From: Streptomyces sp. GS7
Lineage (GTDB): Bacteria; Actinomycetota; Actinomycetes; Streptomycetales; Streptomycetaceae
NCBI RefSeq assembly: GCF_009834125.1
Contig: NZ_CP047146.1
Location: forward strand, 6,193,501-6,257,500
Direction of reading: 5' to 3'
Length of the DNA stretch: 64,000 nucleotides
The notes beneath the pieces were generated by a model. It ran no database searches. It had not been told where the DNA came from and saw nothing but the letters and a program-made list of their open reading frames with translations. Shown one piece after another: positions 17,887-27,719 of this stretch (the stretch's first letter is position 1; each line of letters begins with the position of its first letter). A program made the position numbers and the translations under genes.

Positions 17887-18705
17887 CTACGGCTTCCGCG
17901 CGACCCCGCCGAACTCGATCCACTCCTTGGTCAGCTGCTTCGGGCCGACGTCCGAGGCGTCCGGCAGCCACGTGGACACCTCCACCAGCCCCGGCTCCTG
18001 GATCTCCAGCCCGTCCAGGAACGCCCGCAGCTCGTACTCCTGCCGCACCCGGCCCCAGTTGCCGTGGGTGCTCACCCGCATGAACTCGGTGACGAAGTCC
18101 CGGGTCGCGGCGTCCTCGCTCACCAGCTGACACACCACCAGGAAACTTCCCGGCACCAGCCGTTCGGCGACCCGGCGGACCAGCGCCGCCGGGTCGTCCG
18201 CGTCCGGGATGCAGTGCAGCACCGACACGAACAGCGCGGCGACCGGCTCCTTGAGGTCGATCAGCCGCTCGACCTCCGGGTGGCCGAAGATGCCCTCGGT
18301 GTCCCGCATGTCGGCCTGGATGACGGCGGTGTTCTCGTTCTCCTCCAGCAGCGCCCGGCCGTGCGCCAGCACGATCGGGTCGTTGTCGACGTACACCACA
18401 CGGGAGTCGGGGTCGATCTGCTGGGCGACCTGGTGGACGTTGTCCTGGGTCGGCAGGCCCGATCCGTGGTCGACGAACTGCCGGATGCCGTGCTCCTGGG
18501 CCAGCCAGCGGACCACGCGCCGCAGGAATCGCCGGTTGTTGATCGCCAGCACCTGGGTGCTGGGCACGACCTTGCTCAGCTCCTCGCACGCCTCGCGGTC
18601 GACGGCGTAGTTGTCCTTGCCGCCGAGGTAGTAGTCGTACATCCGTGCGACACTCGGGATGCTCACATCGACGGTGCTGGACTGCGGCTGGATATCTTGG
18701 CTCAT
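17887..18705 (-). CDS. SAM-dependent methyltransferase (DUF574/SAV2177 family)
   Basis: A 272-residue protein. ATG 18705 is chosen over an open extension to 18777 because GGGAAGAG lies just upstream. Family hallmarks are VARMYDYYLGGKDNYAVDREA, the SAM-binding region QFVDHGSGLPTQDNVHQ, VYVDNDPIVLAHGRALL and RPLLVSVLHCIPD-type LFVSVLHCIPD. This family is heavily expanded in Streptomyces and often sits beside Scr1/DUF397 regulators, as here. Substrate unknown. Confidence 0.88.
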   Translation of the reverse strand: MSQDIQPQSSTVDVSIPSVARMYDYYLGGKDNYAVDREACEELSKVVPSTQVLAINNRRFLRRVVRWLAQEHGIRQFVDHGSGLPTQDNVHQVAQQIDPDSRVVYVDNDPIVLAHGRALLEENENTAVIQADMRDTEGIFGHPEVERLIDLKEPVAALFVSVLHCIPDADDPAALVRRVAERLVPGSFLVVCQLVSEDAATRDFVTEFMRVSTHGNWGRVRQEYELRAFLDGLEIQEPGLVEVSTWLPDASDVGPKQLTKEWIEFGGVARKP

Positions 18706-19003
18706 TCCACACTCTTCCCGTCGGGACACGGCGCCGGTAGCGGCACGACCACTCTGTGCGGCGTCCAACATACCCACCGCAACAGGGGTGTTGCGCTCCG
18801 CAGCGGAATTCCGGTGCGCGACGCCAGGGGCGGGAGAGGCCGATGCGGCGGGGCCGGCACCCCGTCCCGGTTCACCCTTCGCCCGGAACGCCCCGTTTTC
18901 TCATCGACCTCTCACTCTCCGCTCATCACCCCGTCACACCCCGCCCCTACGGTGACACCAGGCCCGCGGCCCACAGCCCCGCGGTCCTGGAGGAGCGTGC
19001 ACC

Positions 19004-19747
19004 ATGTACCACCTGACCGGCGTGACCAAGTGCTACCGCGACGGCGGCGACGTGGTGCGGGCGCTGGACGGAATCGGGCTCTACGTCGAGGACGGCGGCA
19101 CCCTCGTCCTCCAGGGGCCGCCCGGCGGGGGCAGGTCGACGCTGCTGCGGATCCTGGCGGGGCTGGAGCGCCCCACCCACGGCAGCGTCGAACTCGACGG
19201 CACGGATCTGGCCACGGTGACCGAGTCCCGGCTCGCCCGGATCCGCACCGAGTCCATCGGCCTGCTCGGCCCGGGCCCCGACGCCGGGCTGGTAACGGGC
19301 CTCACCGCCCGCCAGAACGTGTCCAGCGCCCTCGTCCCCCTGCGGCTGCACCCCGCGGACCGCTGGGAACTGGCCGGCGACGCGCTGGACGAAGTCGGGC
19401 TGTCGGGCCATATGGACTTCCTGCCGGGCGAGTTGGACGCCCAGGCCCGGCGCCGTGCCGCGCTGGCGCGGGCTCTCGTCAAGCGGCCCACCGCGCTGCT
19501 GGCGGACCGGCCGACCGCCGGCCTGCCCGCCGCCGCGCGCGCGGAGTTCACCGAGCTGCTGGCCCGGTTGTGGAGCGAGCGACGGCTCACCTGCGTCATC
19601 GCCACCGAGGACGACGCCCTGGCCCGGCGCGCGCCCCGGCGGGTGACGCTCGCCCGGGGGACGGTGACCACCGCCGGCAACGGCGACCCGCAGGGGGCCG
19701 GGGCGGCTCGACCCGCGCCCTGGTGTGCGAGCGGGGGCGCCCGATAG
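19004..19747 (+). CDS. Degenerate ABC-transporter ATPase-like protein
   Basis: A 247-residue protein with the layout of a LolD/MacB-type ATPase, but its key motifs have drifted. Walker A reads GPPGGGRST (Arg replaces the catalytic Lys), the signature reads LPGELDAQ rather than LSGGQ, and Walker B ends LLADRPTA (Arg in place of the catalytic Glu). The D-loop and H-loop regions are also unlike active enzymes. The reading frame is intact with a GGAGG ribosome site and no permease gene adjoins it. It is either a non-hydrolysing pseudo-ATPase or an early decaying gene. Confidence 0.75.
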   Translation: MYHLTGVTKCYRDGGDVVRALDGIGLYVEDGGTLVLQGPPGGGRSTLLRILAGLERPTHGSVELDGTDLATVTESRLARIRTESIGLLGPGPDAGLVTGLTARQNVSSALVPLRLHPADRWELAGDALDEVGLSGHMDFLPGELDAQARRRAALARALVKRPTALLADRPTAGLPAAARAEFTELLARLWSERRLTCVIATEDDALARRAPRRVTLARGTVTTAGNGDPQGAGAARPAPWCASGGAR

Positions 19748-19757
19748 AAGAGGGGGT

Positions 19758-20648
19758 ATGACCACAGAGCAGAGCGAGCCCCCGACCAGCGCTCACCCGG
19801 CCCCGTCGCCCCGCGCCCCCAGTACCGACGAGATGGTGCGCGCCAACCAGGCCAACTGGGACGCCCGTACGCCCGTCCATGTGGCCAGCGCCTTCTACGG
19901 CCTGGACGGCTCGCGGACCGCCGAGGACTGGTTCGCGCCGTTCGAGTGGACGGACCTCGGTGAGCTGGCCGGGCGCGATGTGCTGCATCTGCAGTGCCAT
20001 CTGGGGACCGAGACGGCGGCCTTCGCCGACCGGGGCGCGCGGGCGGTGGGGCTCGACATCTCCGCCGAGGCGGTCGCCCAGGCCCGTCGGCTGGCCGGCG
20101 AGGCGGGCCGGGACATGGAGTTCGTCCGGGCGGATGTGCACCGGGCGGTCGAGGCGCTCGGGGACCGCCGGTTCGATGTGATCTACACCGGCAAGGGCGC
20201 GCTGTGCTACATCCCCGACGTCACCGTCTGGGCGGGCATCGTCGCCGAACTCCTGCGGCCGGGCGGGACGTTCTACCTGGTGGAGTTCCATCCGCTGCTC
20301 GACTCGCTGGGCCCGACGCCGGGCCCGGACGAGGACGGCCGCCGCCTCGTCCTGCGCCATGACTACCTGGCCGGCCGGGGCGCGATCCGGAGCGACTCCC
20401 CCGCCACGTACACCGACGGTCCGCCGCTGCGTGGCGCCACGACGAGCTACTCGTGGCGGCACGGCGTGGGCGAGGTCGTCTCGGCGGTGGTCGGGGCCGG
20501 GCTGACGGTCCGGCGGGTCCGCGAGACCGAGCTGCTGCCCTGGCCGCGCTTCCCGTCGATGGTGCCGTCCGAGAACGGCTGGTGGCGGCTGCCACCGTCC
20601 GAGCCGATCATCCCGCTGCTGTACGCCCTGAAGGCGGTGAAGCCGTAG
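19758..20648 (+). CDS. Class I SAM-dependent methyltransferase
   Basis: A 296-residue protein starting 10 nt after the degenerate ABC gene with GAGGGGG as ribosome site, so the two are probably co-transcribed. The SAM site shows [27 protein letters not shown] and FVRADVHR, then [17 protein letters not shown]-terminal region rich in Trp/Pro (ENGWWRLP) resembles small-molecule methyltransferases of this type. Substrate cannot be assigned. Confidence 0.82.
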   Translation: MTTEQSEPPTSAHPAPSPRAPSTDEMVRANQANWDARTPVHVASAFYGLDGSRTAEDWFAPFEWTDLGELAGRDVLHLQCHLGTETAAFADRGARAVGLDISAEAVAQARRLAGEAGRDMEFVRADVHRAVEALGDRRFDVIYTGKGALCYIPDVTVWAGIVAELLRPGGTFYLVEFHPLLDSLGPTPGPDEDGRRLVLRHDYLAGRGAIRSDSPATYTDGPPLRGATTSYSWRHGVGEVVSAVVGAGLTVRRVRETELLPWPRFPSMVPSENGWWRLPPSEPIIPLLYALKAVKP

Positions 20649-20665
20649 CCGGCCGCCGGCAGGGG

Positions 20666-21100
20666 TCAGGCGCCGCGCCGGTACACCGACCGCAGCAGCT
20701 GGTCCTTGGCCGGGCCGCCGACCCGCCACTCCAGGTCCCAGCGGTCGGCGCCGACGGCGGTGAAGGTCCCGGCGTAGTGGTCCTCGGCGCAGGGGTGGCC
20801 GGCGGTCCAGCGGCCGGTCCGCAGATCCAGGTCGTGGAAGGGGCGGCCGTCGGCGAAGGTGACGGCGGCGGTGCCGTCGGGCCGGGGCAGCAGCCGCAGC
20901 GTGCGGGTGGCCGGGTGTACCGCCCCGCCCCAGGCCAGCTCGCCCTCCTCGACGTGCAGCAGGGCACCGCCGGCGCCGTCCGGGCGGAAGTCGGCGGTGC
21001 CCCGGAAGCTGCCCTCGGCGCCGGCCCGCAGGTCGTACACGGCGCGCTCGATGTGCCAGCGGCCGGCCAGATAGGCGGCCGCGTCGGGAACCGGATGCAT
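20666..21100 (-). CDS. DUF6314-family protein
   Basis: A 144-residue protein beginning at ATG 21100; longer in-frame extensions lack a ribosome site and run into the betaine operon control region. Recognisable family features are [35 protein letters not shown] and [10 protein letters not shown]. The fold is predicted to be lipocalin-like; ligand unknown. It converges with the methyltransferase at 20648 with only 17 nt between stops. Confidence 0.75.
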   Translation of the reverse strand: MHPVPDAAAYLAGRWHIERAVYDLRAGAEGSFRGTADFRPDGAGGALLHVEEGELAWGGAVHPATRTLRLLPRPDGTAAVTFADGRPFHDLDLRTGRWTAGHPCAEDHYAGTFTAVGADRWDLEWRVGGPAKDQLLRSVYRRGA

Positions 21101-21209
21101 GCCGCCATTGTCCCGGAGGGCCGCGCCGTCACCCCATCGGCCCCAACCCGCCCCGCGGGCCTCTCCCCCGGCCCCGCGCGCCGTGCGGTCTTTTGGCGCC
21201 CGTCCTACG

Positions 21210-21221
21210 CTCGGTACCGAG
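21210..21221. promoter_or_regulatory. Palindromic operator candidate before the betaine operon
   Basis: Perfect 12-bp palindrome CTCGGTACCGAG 54 nt upstream of the aldehyde dehydrogenase start, inside the divergent intergenic region. The position suits a repressor site such as a BetI-like TetR, but no such regulator gene is adjacent. Confidence 0.45.
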
Positions 21222-21275
21222 ATCGCTACCGCTACGCATCCGCCCGCCCGGAGACCGAGACCGGAGGCCCACCCC

Positions 21276-22745
21276 ATGCCGGAGCTGTTCATCGGCGGTC
21301 AGTGGACCGCAGCGGCCGACGGGCGGGGGCGGGAGATCCGCTGCCCGGCGGACGGCCGGCTGGTCGCGACCGTCGACGAGGGCGGGCCCGAGGACGTGGC
21401 GGCGGCGATCACCGCCGCCCGTATCGCGTTCGACGACGGGTCCTGGCCGCGCACGCCGGCCGCCGAGCGGGGCCGCATCGTCCTGCGGGTCGCCGAACTG
21501 CTGGAGCGCGACAAGGACACGCTGGCCCGCGCCGAGTCCCTGGACACCGGGAAGCGGCTGGTGGAGAGCGCGTACGACATGGACGACATCGCCAACTGCT
21601 TCCGGTACTTCGGCAATCTCGGCGCGGCCGGCGGTACCGACCGGGTGGTGGACACCGGCGCCACGGAGACCGACAGCTCGGTCCGGCACGAGCCGGTCGG
21701 GGTCTGCGCGCTGATCACGCCGTGGAACTACCCGCTGCTGCAGACCGCCTGGAAGGTCGCCCCGGCCCTGGTCACCGGCAACACGTTCGTCCTCAAGCCG
21801 AGCGAGCTGACCCCGCACACCGCGATCCACCTGATGCGGCTGCTGGCGGAGGCGGGGGTGCCGGACGGGGCGGCCAACCTGGTGCTGGGCACCGGCCCGG
21901 ACGTGGGCGCGCCGCTGACCGAGGATCCCCGGGTGGACATGGTGTCGTTCACCGGCGGGCTGCTCACCGGCCGCCGGATCATGGCCGCCGCCGCGCCCAC
22001 CGTCAAGAAGATCGCGCTCGAACTGGGCGGCAAGAACCCCAACATCGTCTTCGCGGACGCCGACTTCGACACCGCGGTCGACTACGCCCTGATGGCGGTC
22101 TTCCTGCATTCCGGGCAGGTCTGCTCGGCGGGCGCCCGGCTGCTGGTCCAGGAGCAGTTGCACGACAAGTTCGTCGAGGAGGTGGTGGCGCGGGCCCAAC
22201 GGATCCCGCTGGGTGGGCCGTTCGACGAGCTGGCCCGCACCGGTCCGCTGATCTCCGCGGCGCACCGGGCGAAGGTCGAGGCGTATGTGGCGGCCGGGAT
22301 CGCGGAGGGCGCCGTACTGCGCTGCGGCGGCAGGGCGCCGGACGACCCGGAGCTGGCGGACGGCTTCTACTACCTCCCCACGGTGCTGGACGAGTGCACC
22401 CCGGACATGTCCGTGGTGCGCGACGAGTCGTTCGGGCCGGTGCTGACCGTGGAGCGCTTCCGGGACGAGGACGAGGCGGTGTCGCTCGCCAACGACACGG
22501 TGTACGGGCTGGCCGGGGCCGTGTGGACGCAGGACGGCGAGCGTGCCCACCGGATCGCCGCCCGTCTGCGGGCGGGCACCGTGTGGATCAACGACTTCCA
22601 TCCGTACGTCCCGCAGGCCGAGTGGGGCGGGATGAAGCAGTCCGGCATCGGGCGCGAGCTCGGGCCGGCCGGGCTGGCCGAGTACCAGGAGGCCAAGCAC
22701 ATCTGGCGCAACACGGCCCCGCGTCCGCAGAGGTGGTTCGAGTGA
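21276..22745 (+). CDS. betB: Betaine-aldehyde dehydrogenase-like NAD(P)-dependent dehydrogenase
   Basis: A 489-residue ALDH. Visible are the cofactor region [10 protein letters not shown] and KPSELTP, the general base Glu in LELGGKNP (~residue 249), and the catalytic Cys in SGQVCSAG (~283). The start at 21276 follows GGAGG. With the coupled permease and choline dehydrogenase downstream it completes the two-step oxidation choline to betaine aldehyde to glycine betaine, an osmoprotectant. The alternative, an aminoaldehyde dehydrogenase, cannot be excluded from motifs alone. Confidence 0.85.
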   Translation: MPELFIGGQWTAAADGRGREIRCPADGRLVATVDEGGPEDVAAAITAARIAFDDGSWPRTPAAERGRIVLRVAELLERDKDTLARAESLDTGKRLVESAYDMDDIANCFRYFGNLGAAGGTDRVVDTGATETDSSVRHEPVGVCALITPWNYPLLQTAWKVAPALVTGNTFVLKPSELTPHTAIHLMRLLAEAGVPDGAANLVLGTGPDVGAPLTEDPRVDMVSFTGGLLTGRRIMAAAAPTVKKIALELGGKNPNIVFADADFDTAVDYALMAVFLHSGQVCSAGARLLVQEQLHDKFVEEVVARAQRIPLGGPFDELARTGPLISAAHRAKVEAYVAAGIAEGAVLRCGGRAPDDPELADGFYYLPTVLDECTPDMSVVRDESFGPVLTVERFRDEDEAVSLANDTVYGLAGAVWTQDGERAHRIAARLRAGTVWINDFHPYVPQAEWGGMKQSGIGRELGPAGLAEYQEAKHIWRNTAPRPQRWFE

Positions 22746-24328
22746 CCGGCTCCGAATCCGACTCCGCTCCCGGTTCCGTACGCCCGGGTCCCGGCGGGGA
22801 CGGTGCGCCGGACGGCGGTTCCCACGACGACGGCGCGCTCGCCGAGCTCGGCTACAAGCCCGAACTCAAGCGCACCCTCGGCAACTTCCACACCTTCGCC
22901 GCCGGCATCAGCTACATCTCGATCCTCACGGGTACCTTCCAGCTGTTCTACTTCGGCGTCAGCCACGGCGGGCCGGCGTACTGGTGGTCCTGGCCGATGG
23001 TCTTCGCGGGCCAGCTGATGGTGGCGCTGTGCTTCTGCGAGCTGGCCGCCCGCTATCCGGTGGCCGGTTCGATCTACAACTGGGCCAAGCAACTGGGCGG
23101 TCCGCACGTGGGCTGGCTGGGCGGCTGGATGATGCTGACCGCCTCGATGGTCTCGCTGGCCGCGGTGGCACTGGCGTATCAGGTGACGCTGCCGCAGATC
23201 TCGTCGTGGTTCCAGTTCATCGGCAACGGCACCGGGCAGACCGACGCGGCGGCCAACGCGGTGCTGCTCGGCGCGGTGCTCATCGCCTTCACCACGCTGA
23301 TCAACGCGTTCGGCGTGAAGCTGATGGCACGCATCAACTCGGCCGGTGTCGCGATCGAGTTGATCGCCGCCGTCGTGCTGATCCTGCTGCTCGGCGCGCA
23401 CATCACCCGCGGGCCCGCCGCGGTGACCCAGACCTTCGGCCTGGGCCGCGGTGAGAGCCTGGGCTACTTCGGCGCGTTCCTGACCGCCTCGCTGGCCTCC
23501 GCGTACGTCATGTACGGCTTCGACACGGCCTCGTCGCTCGGCGAGGAGTCCAAGGACCCGGCCCGCAACGCGCCCCGCGCGATCCTGCGGGCGCTGGTCG
23601 CCTCGTTCGTCATCGGCGGCCTGATCCTGCTCTTCGCCCTGCTGGCGGTCCCCGATCTGCACTCCCGGCAGCTGTCGGTGGACGGACTCCAGTACGTGGT
23701 GCTCTCCACCCTGGGATCGACCGTGGGGCAGCTGGTGCTGTGGTGTGTGGTCATCGCGATCACCGTCTGCGAACTGGCGGTGCACACCGCGGGCATCCGG
23801 CTCGCCTTCGCGATGGCCCGCGACAACAACCTCCCGGCGTCGTCCCTGCTCGCCAGGGTGAGCCCGCGCTTCCAGACGCCGGTGCTGCCCGCGATCGTCA
23901 TCGGCCTCGTCGGGGTCGGCATCCTGCTCATCAACGTCAACCAGCCGCAGATCTTCTCGGTGATCACCAGCATCGCGATCATCATGATCTACCTGGCGTA
24001 CCTGCTGGTCACGCTGCCGATGCTGGTGCAGCGGCTGCGCGGGCGGTGGACGCCGGTGCCCGGCCGGTTCTCGCTCGGCAGGTTCGGGCTGCCGGTGAAC
24101 GTCCTCGCCGTCCTCTGGGGCCTGGGGATGTCCGTCAACCTCGCCTGGCCGCGCGCCGCGGTCTACAACGCGACCGGCCCGCAGCACTGGTATCTGCGCT
24201 GGGGCGCCTTCCTGTTCATCGGCGTCGTGGCGCTCGGCGGCTTCGGCTACTACTGGTGCGTCCAGCGCCACCGCACCGGCGTCCTCGCCGCGCACGCCGC
24301 CGACGCCGGCGGCGACACCGCCCCCTGA
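22742..24328 (+). CDS. APC-superfamily permease of the betaine operon
   Basis: A 528-residue membrane protein coupled to the dehydrogenase by GTGA overlap. About twelve membrane helices are evident after a 35-residue acidic cytoplasmic N-terminus; the APC consensus [16 protein letters not shown] and the helix-6 region [16 protein letters not shown] are present. Operon position suggests uptake of choline, betaine or a related amine, although the family also carries amino acids and GABA. Confidence 0.85.
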   Translation: MTGSESDSAPGSVRPGPGGDGAPDGGSHDDGALAELGYKPELKRTLGNFHTFAAGISYISILTGTFQLFYFGVSHGGPAYWWSWPMVFAGQLMVALCFCELAARYPVAGSIYNWAKQLGGPHVGWLGGWMMLTASMVSLAAVALAYQVTLPQISSWFQFIGNGTGQTDAAANAVLLGAVLIAFTTLINAFGVKLMARINSAGVAIELIAAVVLILLLGAHITRGPAAVTQTFGLGRGESLGYFGAFLTASLASAYVMYGFDTASSLGEESKDPARNAPRAILRALVASFVIGGLILLFALLAVPDLHSRQLSVDGLQYVVLSTLGSTVGQLVLWCVVIAITVCELAVHTAGIRLAFAMARDNNLPASSLLARVSPRFQTPVLPAIVIGLVGVGILLINVNQPQIFSVITSIAIIMIYLAYLLVTLPMLVQRLRGRWTPVPGRFSLGRFGLPVNVLAVLWGLGMSVNLAWPRAAVYNATGPQHWYLRWGAFLFIGVVALGGFGYYWCVQRHRTGVLAAHAADAGGDTAP

Positions 24329-24354
24329 CCCTCCCCCGACCTGGAGACGGCACG

Positions 24355-25926
24355 ATGGACCGAGAAGCCCCGGTGGACCCGCTCGACTCGTTCGACTACG
24401 TCGTGGTCGGCGGCGGCACGGCCGGCGCCGTCGTCGCGGCCCGGCTCAGCGAGGACCCGTCCGTCACCGTTTGCCTGCTGGAGGCCGGGCCCTCCGACGT
24501 CGGCGACGAGAACATCCTGCGGCTGGACCGCTGGATGGCGCTCCTCGAATCCGGCTACGACTGGGACTATCCCGTCGAGCCGCAGGAGAACGGCAACAGC
24601 TTCATGCGGCACGCCCGCGCCCGGGTGCTGGGCGGCTGCTCCTCGCACAACTCCTGCATCGCCTTCTGGGCCCCCGCCGAAGACCTCGACGAGTGGGCCG
24701 CCAGGGGCTGTACGGGCTGGAGCGCGGCGGACTGCTTCCCGCTGTTCCAGCGCCTGGAGACCAACGACGCCCCCGGCGGCCACCACGGCCGCAGCGGCCC
24801 GGTCACCCTCCGCACCGTCCCGGCCAAGGACCCCTGCGGGGTCGCCCTGCTGGAAGCCTGTGCGGCGGCGGGCATCCCCACCACCCCGTTCAACACCGGC
24901 GAGACCGTCGTCCGGGGCGCGAACTGGTTCCAGATCAACTGCCGCCCCGACGGCACCCGTTCGTCCGCCTCGGTCTCCTACCTCCACCCGGTCCTGGGCA
25001 CCCGCCGCAACCTCGACGTGCGCACCGGAGTCCAGGCCAAGCGGCTGCGCTTCGACTCCGCGCGGCGCTGCACCGGAGTGGACTACCTCTCCCCCGACCT
25101 GATCCACACCCGCACCGTCGGCGCCCGCCGCGAGGTCGTCGTCTCCTGCGGCGCCATCGACTCCCCCAAGCTGCTGATGCTCTCCGGCATCGGCCCGGCC
25201 GACCACCTCCGCGCCACCGGCATCGAGCCGCTGGTCGACTCCCCGGGCGTCGGCGCCAACCTCCAGGACCACCCCGAGGGCGTCATCATGTGGGACGCCC
25301 GGCAGCCGATGGTGGACTCCTCCACGCAGTGGTGGGAGATCGGCATCTTCTACGACACCGAGCCCGGCCTGGACCGCCCCGACCTGATGTTCCACTACGG
25401 CTCGGTGCCCTTCGACATGAACACCTACCGCCGCGGCTACCCCACCTCGGAGAACGCGTTCTGCCTCACCCCGAACGTCACCCGCGCCCGCTCCCGCGGC
25501 ACCGTACGGCTGCGGACCCGCGACTTCCGCGACAAGCCGAAGGTCGACCCCCGCTACTTCACCGACGAGCACGACGTCCGGGTGATGACCTACGGCCTCC
25601 GGCTGGCCCGCGACATCGTCTCCCAGGCCCCGATGGCCGATTGGGCCGGCACCGAGCTCGCCCCGGGCCCCGCCGCGCGCACCGACGACGACCTGCTGGA
25701 CTACATCCGCACCACCCACAACACCGTCTACCACCCGGCCTGCACCGTCCAGATGGGCGCCCCGAGCGATCCGGCCGCCCCACTGGACCCGCAGCTCCGC
25801 GTCAAGGGCGTCACCGGGCTGCGGGTGGCGGACGGTTCGGCGATGCCGCTCCTGACGACCACCAACCCGTGCATCACGACGATGATGATCGGCGAGAGGT
25901 GCGCCGACCTGATCCGCGGCGAATGA
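24355..25926 (+). CDS. betA: GMC-family choline dehydrogenase-like flavoprotein
   Basis: A 523-residue GMC oxidoreductase starting 26 nt after the permease, with CTGGAG upstream. The FAD-binding site is VVVGGGTAGAVVAARL at residues 16-31. The signature RVLGGCSSHN and the C-terminal block YHPACTVQMG (active-site His region) plus ADGSAMP are intact. It would perform the first step, choline to betaine aldehyde, passing electrons to the respiratory chain. Substrate is assigned from the operon. Confidence 0.85.
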   Translation: MDREAPVDPLDSFDYVVVGGGTAGAVVAARLSEDPSVTVCLLEAGPSDVGDENILRLDRWMALLESGYDWDYPVEPQENGNSFMRHARARVLGGCSSHNSCIAFWAPAEDLDEWAARGCTGWSAADCFPLFQRLETNDAPGGHHGRSGPVTLRTVPAKDPCGVALLEACAAAGIPTTPFNTGETVVRGANWFQINCRPDGTRSSASVSYLHPVLGTRRNLDVRTGVQAKRLRFDSARRCTGVDYLSPDLIHTRTVGARREVVVSCGAIDSPKLLMLSGIGPADHLRATGIEPLVDSPGVGANLQDHPEGVIMWDARQPMVDSSTQWWEIGIFYDTEPGLDRPDLMFHYGSVPFDMNTYRRGYPTSENAFCLTPNVTRARSRGTVRLRTRDFRDKPKVDPRYFTDEHDVRVMTYGLRLARDIVSQAPMADWAGTELAPGPAARTDDDLLDYIRTTHNTVYHPACTVQMGAPSDPAAPLDPQLRVKGVTGLRVADGSAMPLLTTTNPCITTMMIGERCADLIRGE

Positions 25927-26050
25927 CACCGCATATCCGTCCCCGAGGCTGAGTTCACCCCCCGTTCCCCCGCCCTCCCACCGCCGGGGCCGCGCCCGTC
26001 CCCCGCTCCTGTGAGCCTCCTTCCGTTTCCCGAGGCCCAGGAGGCGACAC

Positions 26051-26272
26051 GTGATGCAGCCCTCACACCGATCGGTGCTGCGCGGCGCCACGGCGGCCGG
26101 CGCGCTGGCGGCGGTCCCCGGTTCCGCCCTGCTGTGGGCACGCCCCGCCGACCCGCCCCCCCACCCCGTGCTCTTCGACCGCTTCACCCTGCACCGCAAC
26201 CGCCGCGACGGCTTCCCCCACCAGGACGCCCGGCCGGGTACGGCGACGGCCCCGGTGGCGGGCCGGCGTTAG
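26051..26272 (+). CDS. Short Tat-signal ORF, probably a truncated secreted protein
   Basis: A 73-codon frame (72 from the ATG at 26054) with an excellent AGGAGG ribosome site. Residues 1-30 form a twin-arginine-like signal peptide (HRSVLRGATAAGALAAVPG, then a hydrophobic stretch). Only about 40 residues follow before the stop, and these show no recognisable domain. It looks like the remaining 5' end of a larger Tat substrate, cut short just before the terminator, but it could encode a small secreted peptide. Confidence 0.45.
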   Translation: MMQPSHRSVLRGATAAGALAAVPGSALLWARPADPPPHPVLFDRFTLHRNRRDGFPHQDARPGTATAPVAGRR

Positions 26273-26306
26273 GGCCTGTCCGACCCTGACCCGTCGGACA
26301 GGCCCT
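26271..26306. terminator. Bidirectional terminator
   Basis: Perfect 14-bp arms AGGGCCTGTCCGAC (26271-26284) and its complement (26293-26306), loop of 8 nt, between the Tat-signal ORF and the convergent nickel transporter gene. Confidence 0.75.
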
Positions 26307-26309
26307 GGG

Positions 26310-27458
26310 TCATCCTTCGGCCCGCTCCGCCGCCGGCCGGACCTGCGCGGACCACTTCTCCTCGATGCGGCCGAACTTCCAAACGGCGAGCGCCACGACC
26401 CACGTGGCGAAGAAGACGCCCACGATGGCGAAGCCGATGACGTTCAGGTCCAGGCCGGCGATCCAGTCCCAGAAGAAGCCGTGCAGCCCGAGCTTGTCGG
26501 CGAGCAGCCCCAGGAGTTCGACGGTGCCGATGATCAGGGCCACGGCGATCGACAGCCCGGTGATGGTGAGGTTGTAGTAGACCTTCCGGACCGGCTTGGA
26601 GAAGGCCCACCCGTACGCGAAGTTCATGAACGACCCGTCGATGGTGTCGAGCAGGCTCATGCCCGCCGCGAACAGCACCGGCAGGCACAGAATCGCGTAC
26701 CACGGCAGTCCGGAGGCGGCGCCGGAGCCGGCGAGCACCAGCAGCGCGATCTCGGTGGCGGTGTCGAATCCGAGCCCGAAGAGGAGCCCCAGCGGGTACA
26801 TCTGCCACGGCTTGGTGATCGACTTCATCACCCGGCCCAGCAGCCGGTTCATGAACCCCCGCTTGTCGAGCTGCTCCTCCAGCGCCGCCTCGTCGAAGTC
26901 ACCGGCCCGCATCCGCCGGAAGACCCCCCAGATGCCCACCAGGATCACGATGTTGATCGCGGCGATCACATAGAGGAAGACCCCGGAGACGGTGGTGCCG
27001 ATCAGCCCGGTCACCGCGTGCAGCTGGGAGTTGTCGTCCTTCACCGGACCGGCCAGCGCCTTGACGCCCAGCGAGAGCAGCAGGGCCAGCGCGAACACCA
27101 CGCTGGAGTGCCCCAGCGAGAACCAGAAGCCGACCGACAACGGTCGCTTCCCCTCGTGCATCAGCTTCCGGGTGGTGTTGTCGATGGCGGCGATGTGATC
27201 GGCGTCGAAGGCGTGCCGCATGCCCAGCGTGTAGGCGGTGACGCCGATGCCCACCCCGAAGCTCTTGGTGCCCAGGCTGTAGTGCTGCGGCGCCACGATC
27301 GCCACCAGCGTGAACCAGCCGATCACATGCAGCGCGAGAATGAACCCGGCCATCCCCGCCATCCGCCCCCACTCGGCCCGGCTCATCGAGCGGGCGATCC
27401 GCTGCCGGCGCGAGGGCTGTGCCGTACTGGCCGGCGTGAGGGAGGGGGACGTCGTCAT
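26310..27458 (-). CDS. NiCoT-family nickel/cobalt transporter
   Basis: A 382-residue membrane permease from ATG 27458 (a longer open frame reaches 27548 but would include the likely control region). The defining helix-II signature RHAFDADHIAAIDN lies at residues 81-94 and LGHSSVVF follows; about eight membrane helices are present. These secondary transporters import Ni2+ (urease, Ni-superoxide dismutase, hydrogenase) or Co2+ for cobalamin. A cobalamin enzyme (mutAB) is encoded in this window but not nearby. No cobalamin riboswitch is visible. Confidence 0.9.
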   Translation of the reverse strand: MTTSPSLTPASTAQPSRRQRIARSMSRAEWGRMAGMAGFILALHVIGWFTLVAIVAPQHYSLGTKSFGVGIGVTAYTLGMRHAFDADHIAAIDNTTRKLMHEGKRPLSVGFWFSLGHSSVVFALALLLSLGVKALAGPVKDDNSQLHAVTGLIGTTVSGVFLYVIAAINIVILVGIWGVFRRMRAGDFDEAALEEQLDKRGFMNRLLGRVMKSITKPWQMYPLGLLFGLGFDTATEIALLVLAGSGAASGLPWYAILCLPVLFAAGMSLLDTIDGSFMNFAYGWAFSKPVRKVYYNLTITGLSIAVALIIGTVELLGLLADKLGLHGFFWDWIAGLDLNVIGFAIVGVFFATWVVALAVWKFGRIEEKWSAQVRPAAERAEG

Positions 27459-27542
27459 GTGCGGCGCTGCTCTCTTCCAAGCTGTCCCGGCCGCCGCCGG
27501 GAGATACGTGTACGCCCCTACCTTTGTGCGACAAGATTTTAC

Positions 27543-27559
27543 TTGCAACCAATTCGCAG
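27543..27559. promoter_or_regulatory. Possible Nur box upstream of the nickel/cobalt transporter
   Basis: TTGCAA-N5-TCGCAG (27543-27548 and 27554-27559) matches 10 of the 12 fixed positions of the Streptomyces Nur consensus tTGCaa-N5-ttGCAA, 85 nt upstream of the permease start. Nur is the nickel-responsive Fur-family repressor. The consensus is from memory and binding is inferred. Confidence 0.4.
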
Positions 27560-27719
27560 TAAAGCCCGTGGCAGGTTCGGATCACGGGGCAGCGCCACGC
27601 CCCCTGGCGCGACTCAGCGCACCAGCTGCTCCGCATCCTGCCGGCGCGCGGCGGCGCGACTCCGCCGGCCACTTGGGGCACCCTGCCGCTGGCCGAAGGG
27701 CCGCTGCTCGGGAGTCACC

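Noticed and set aside
20453..24328. Plus-strand open frame of 1291 codons from the methyltransferase into the permease
   Set aside because: Only its last ~520 codons are real (the APC permease from GTG 22742). The rest reads through other genes in the wrong frame.
26310..27600. Cobalamin riboswitch upstream of the nickel/cobalt permease
   Set aside because: The ~140-bp upstream region is too short and no B12-box-like sequence is visible.
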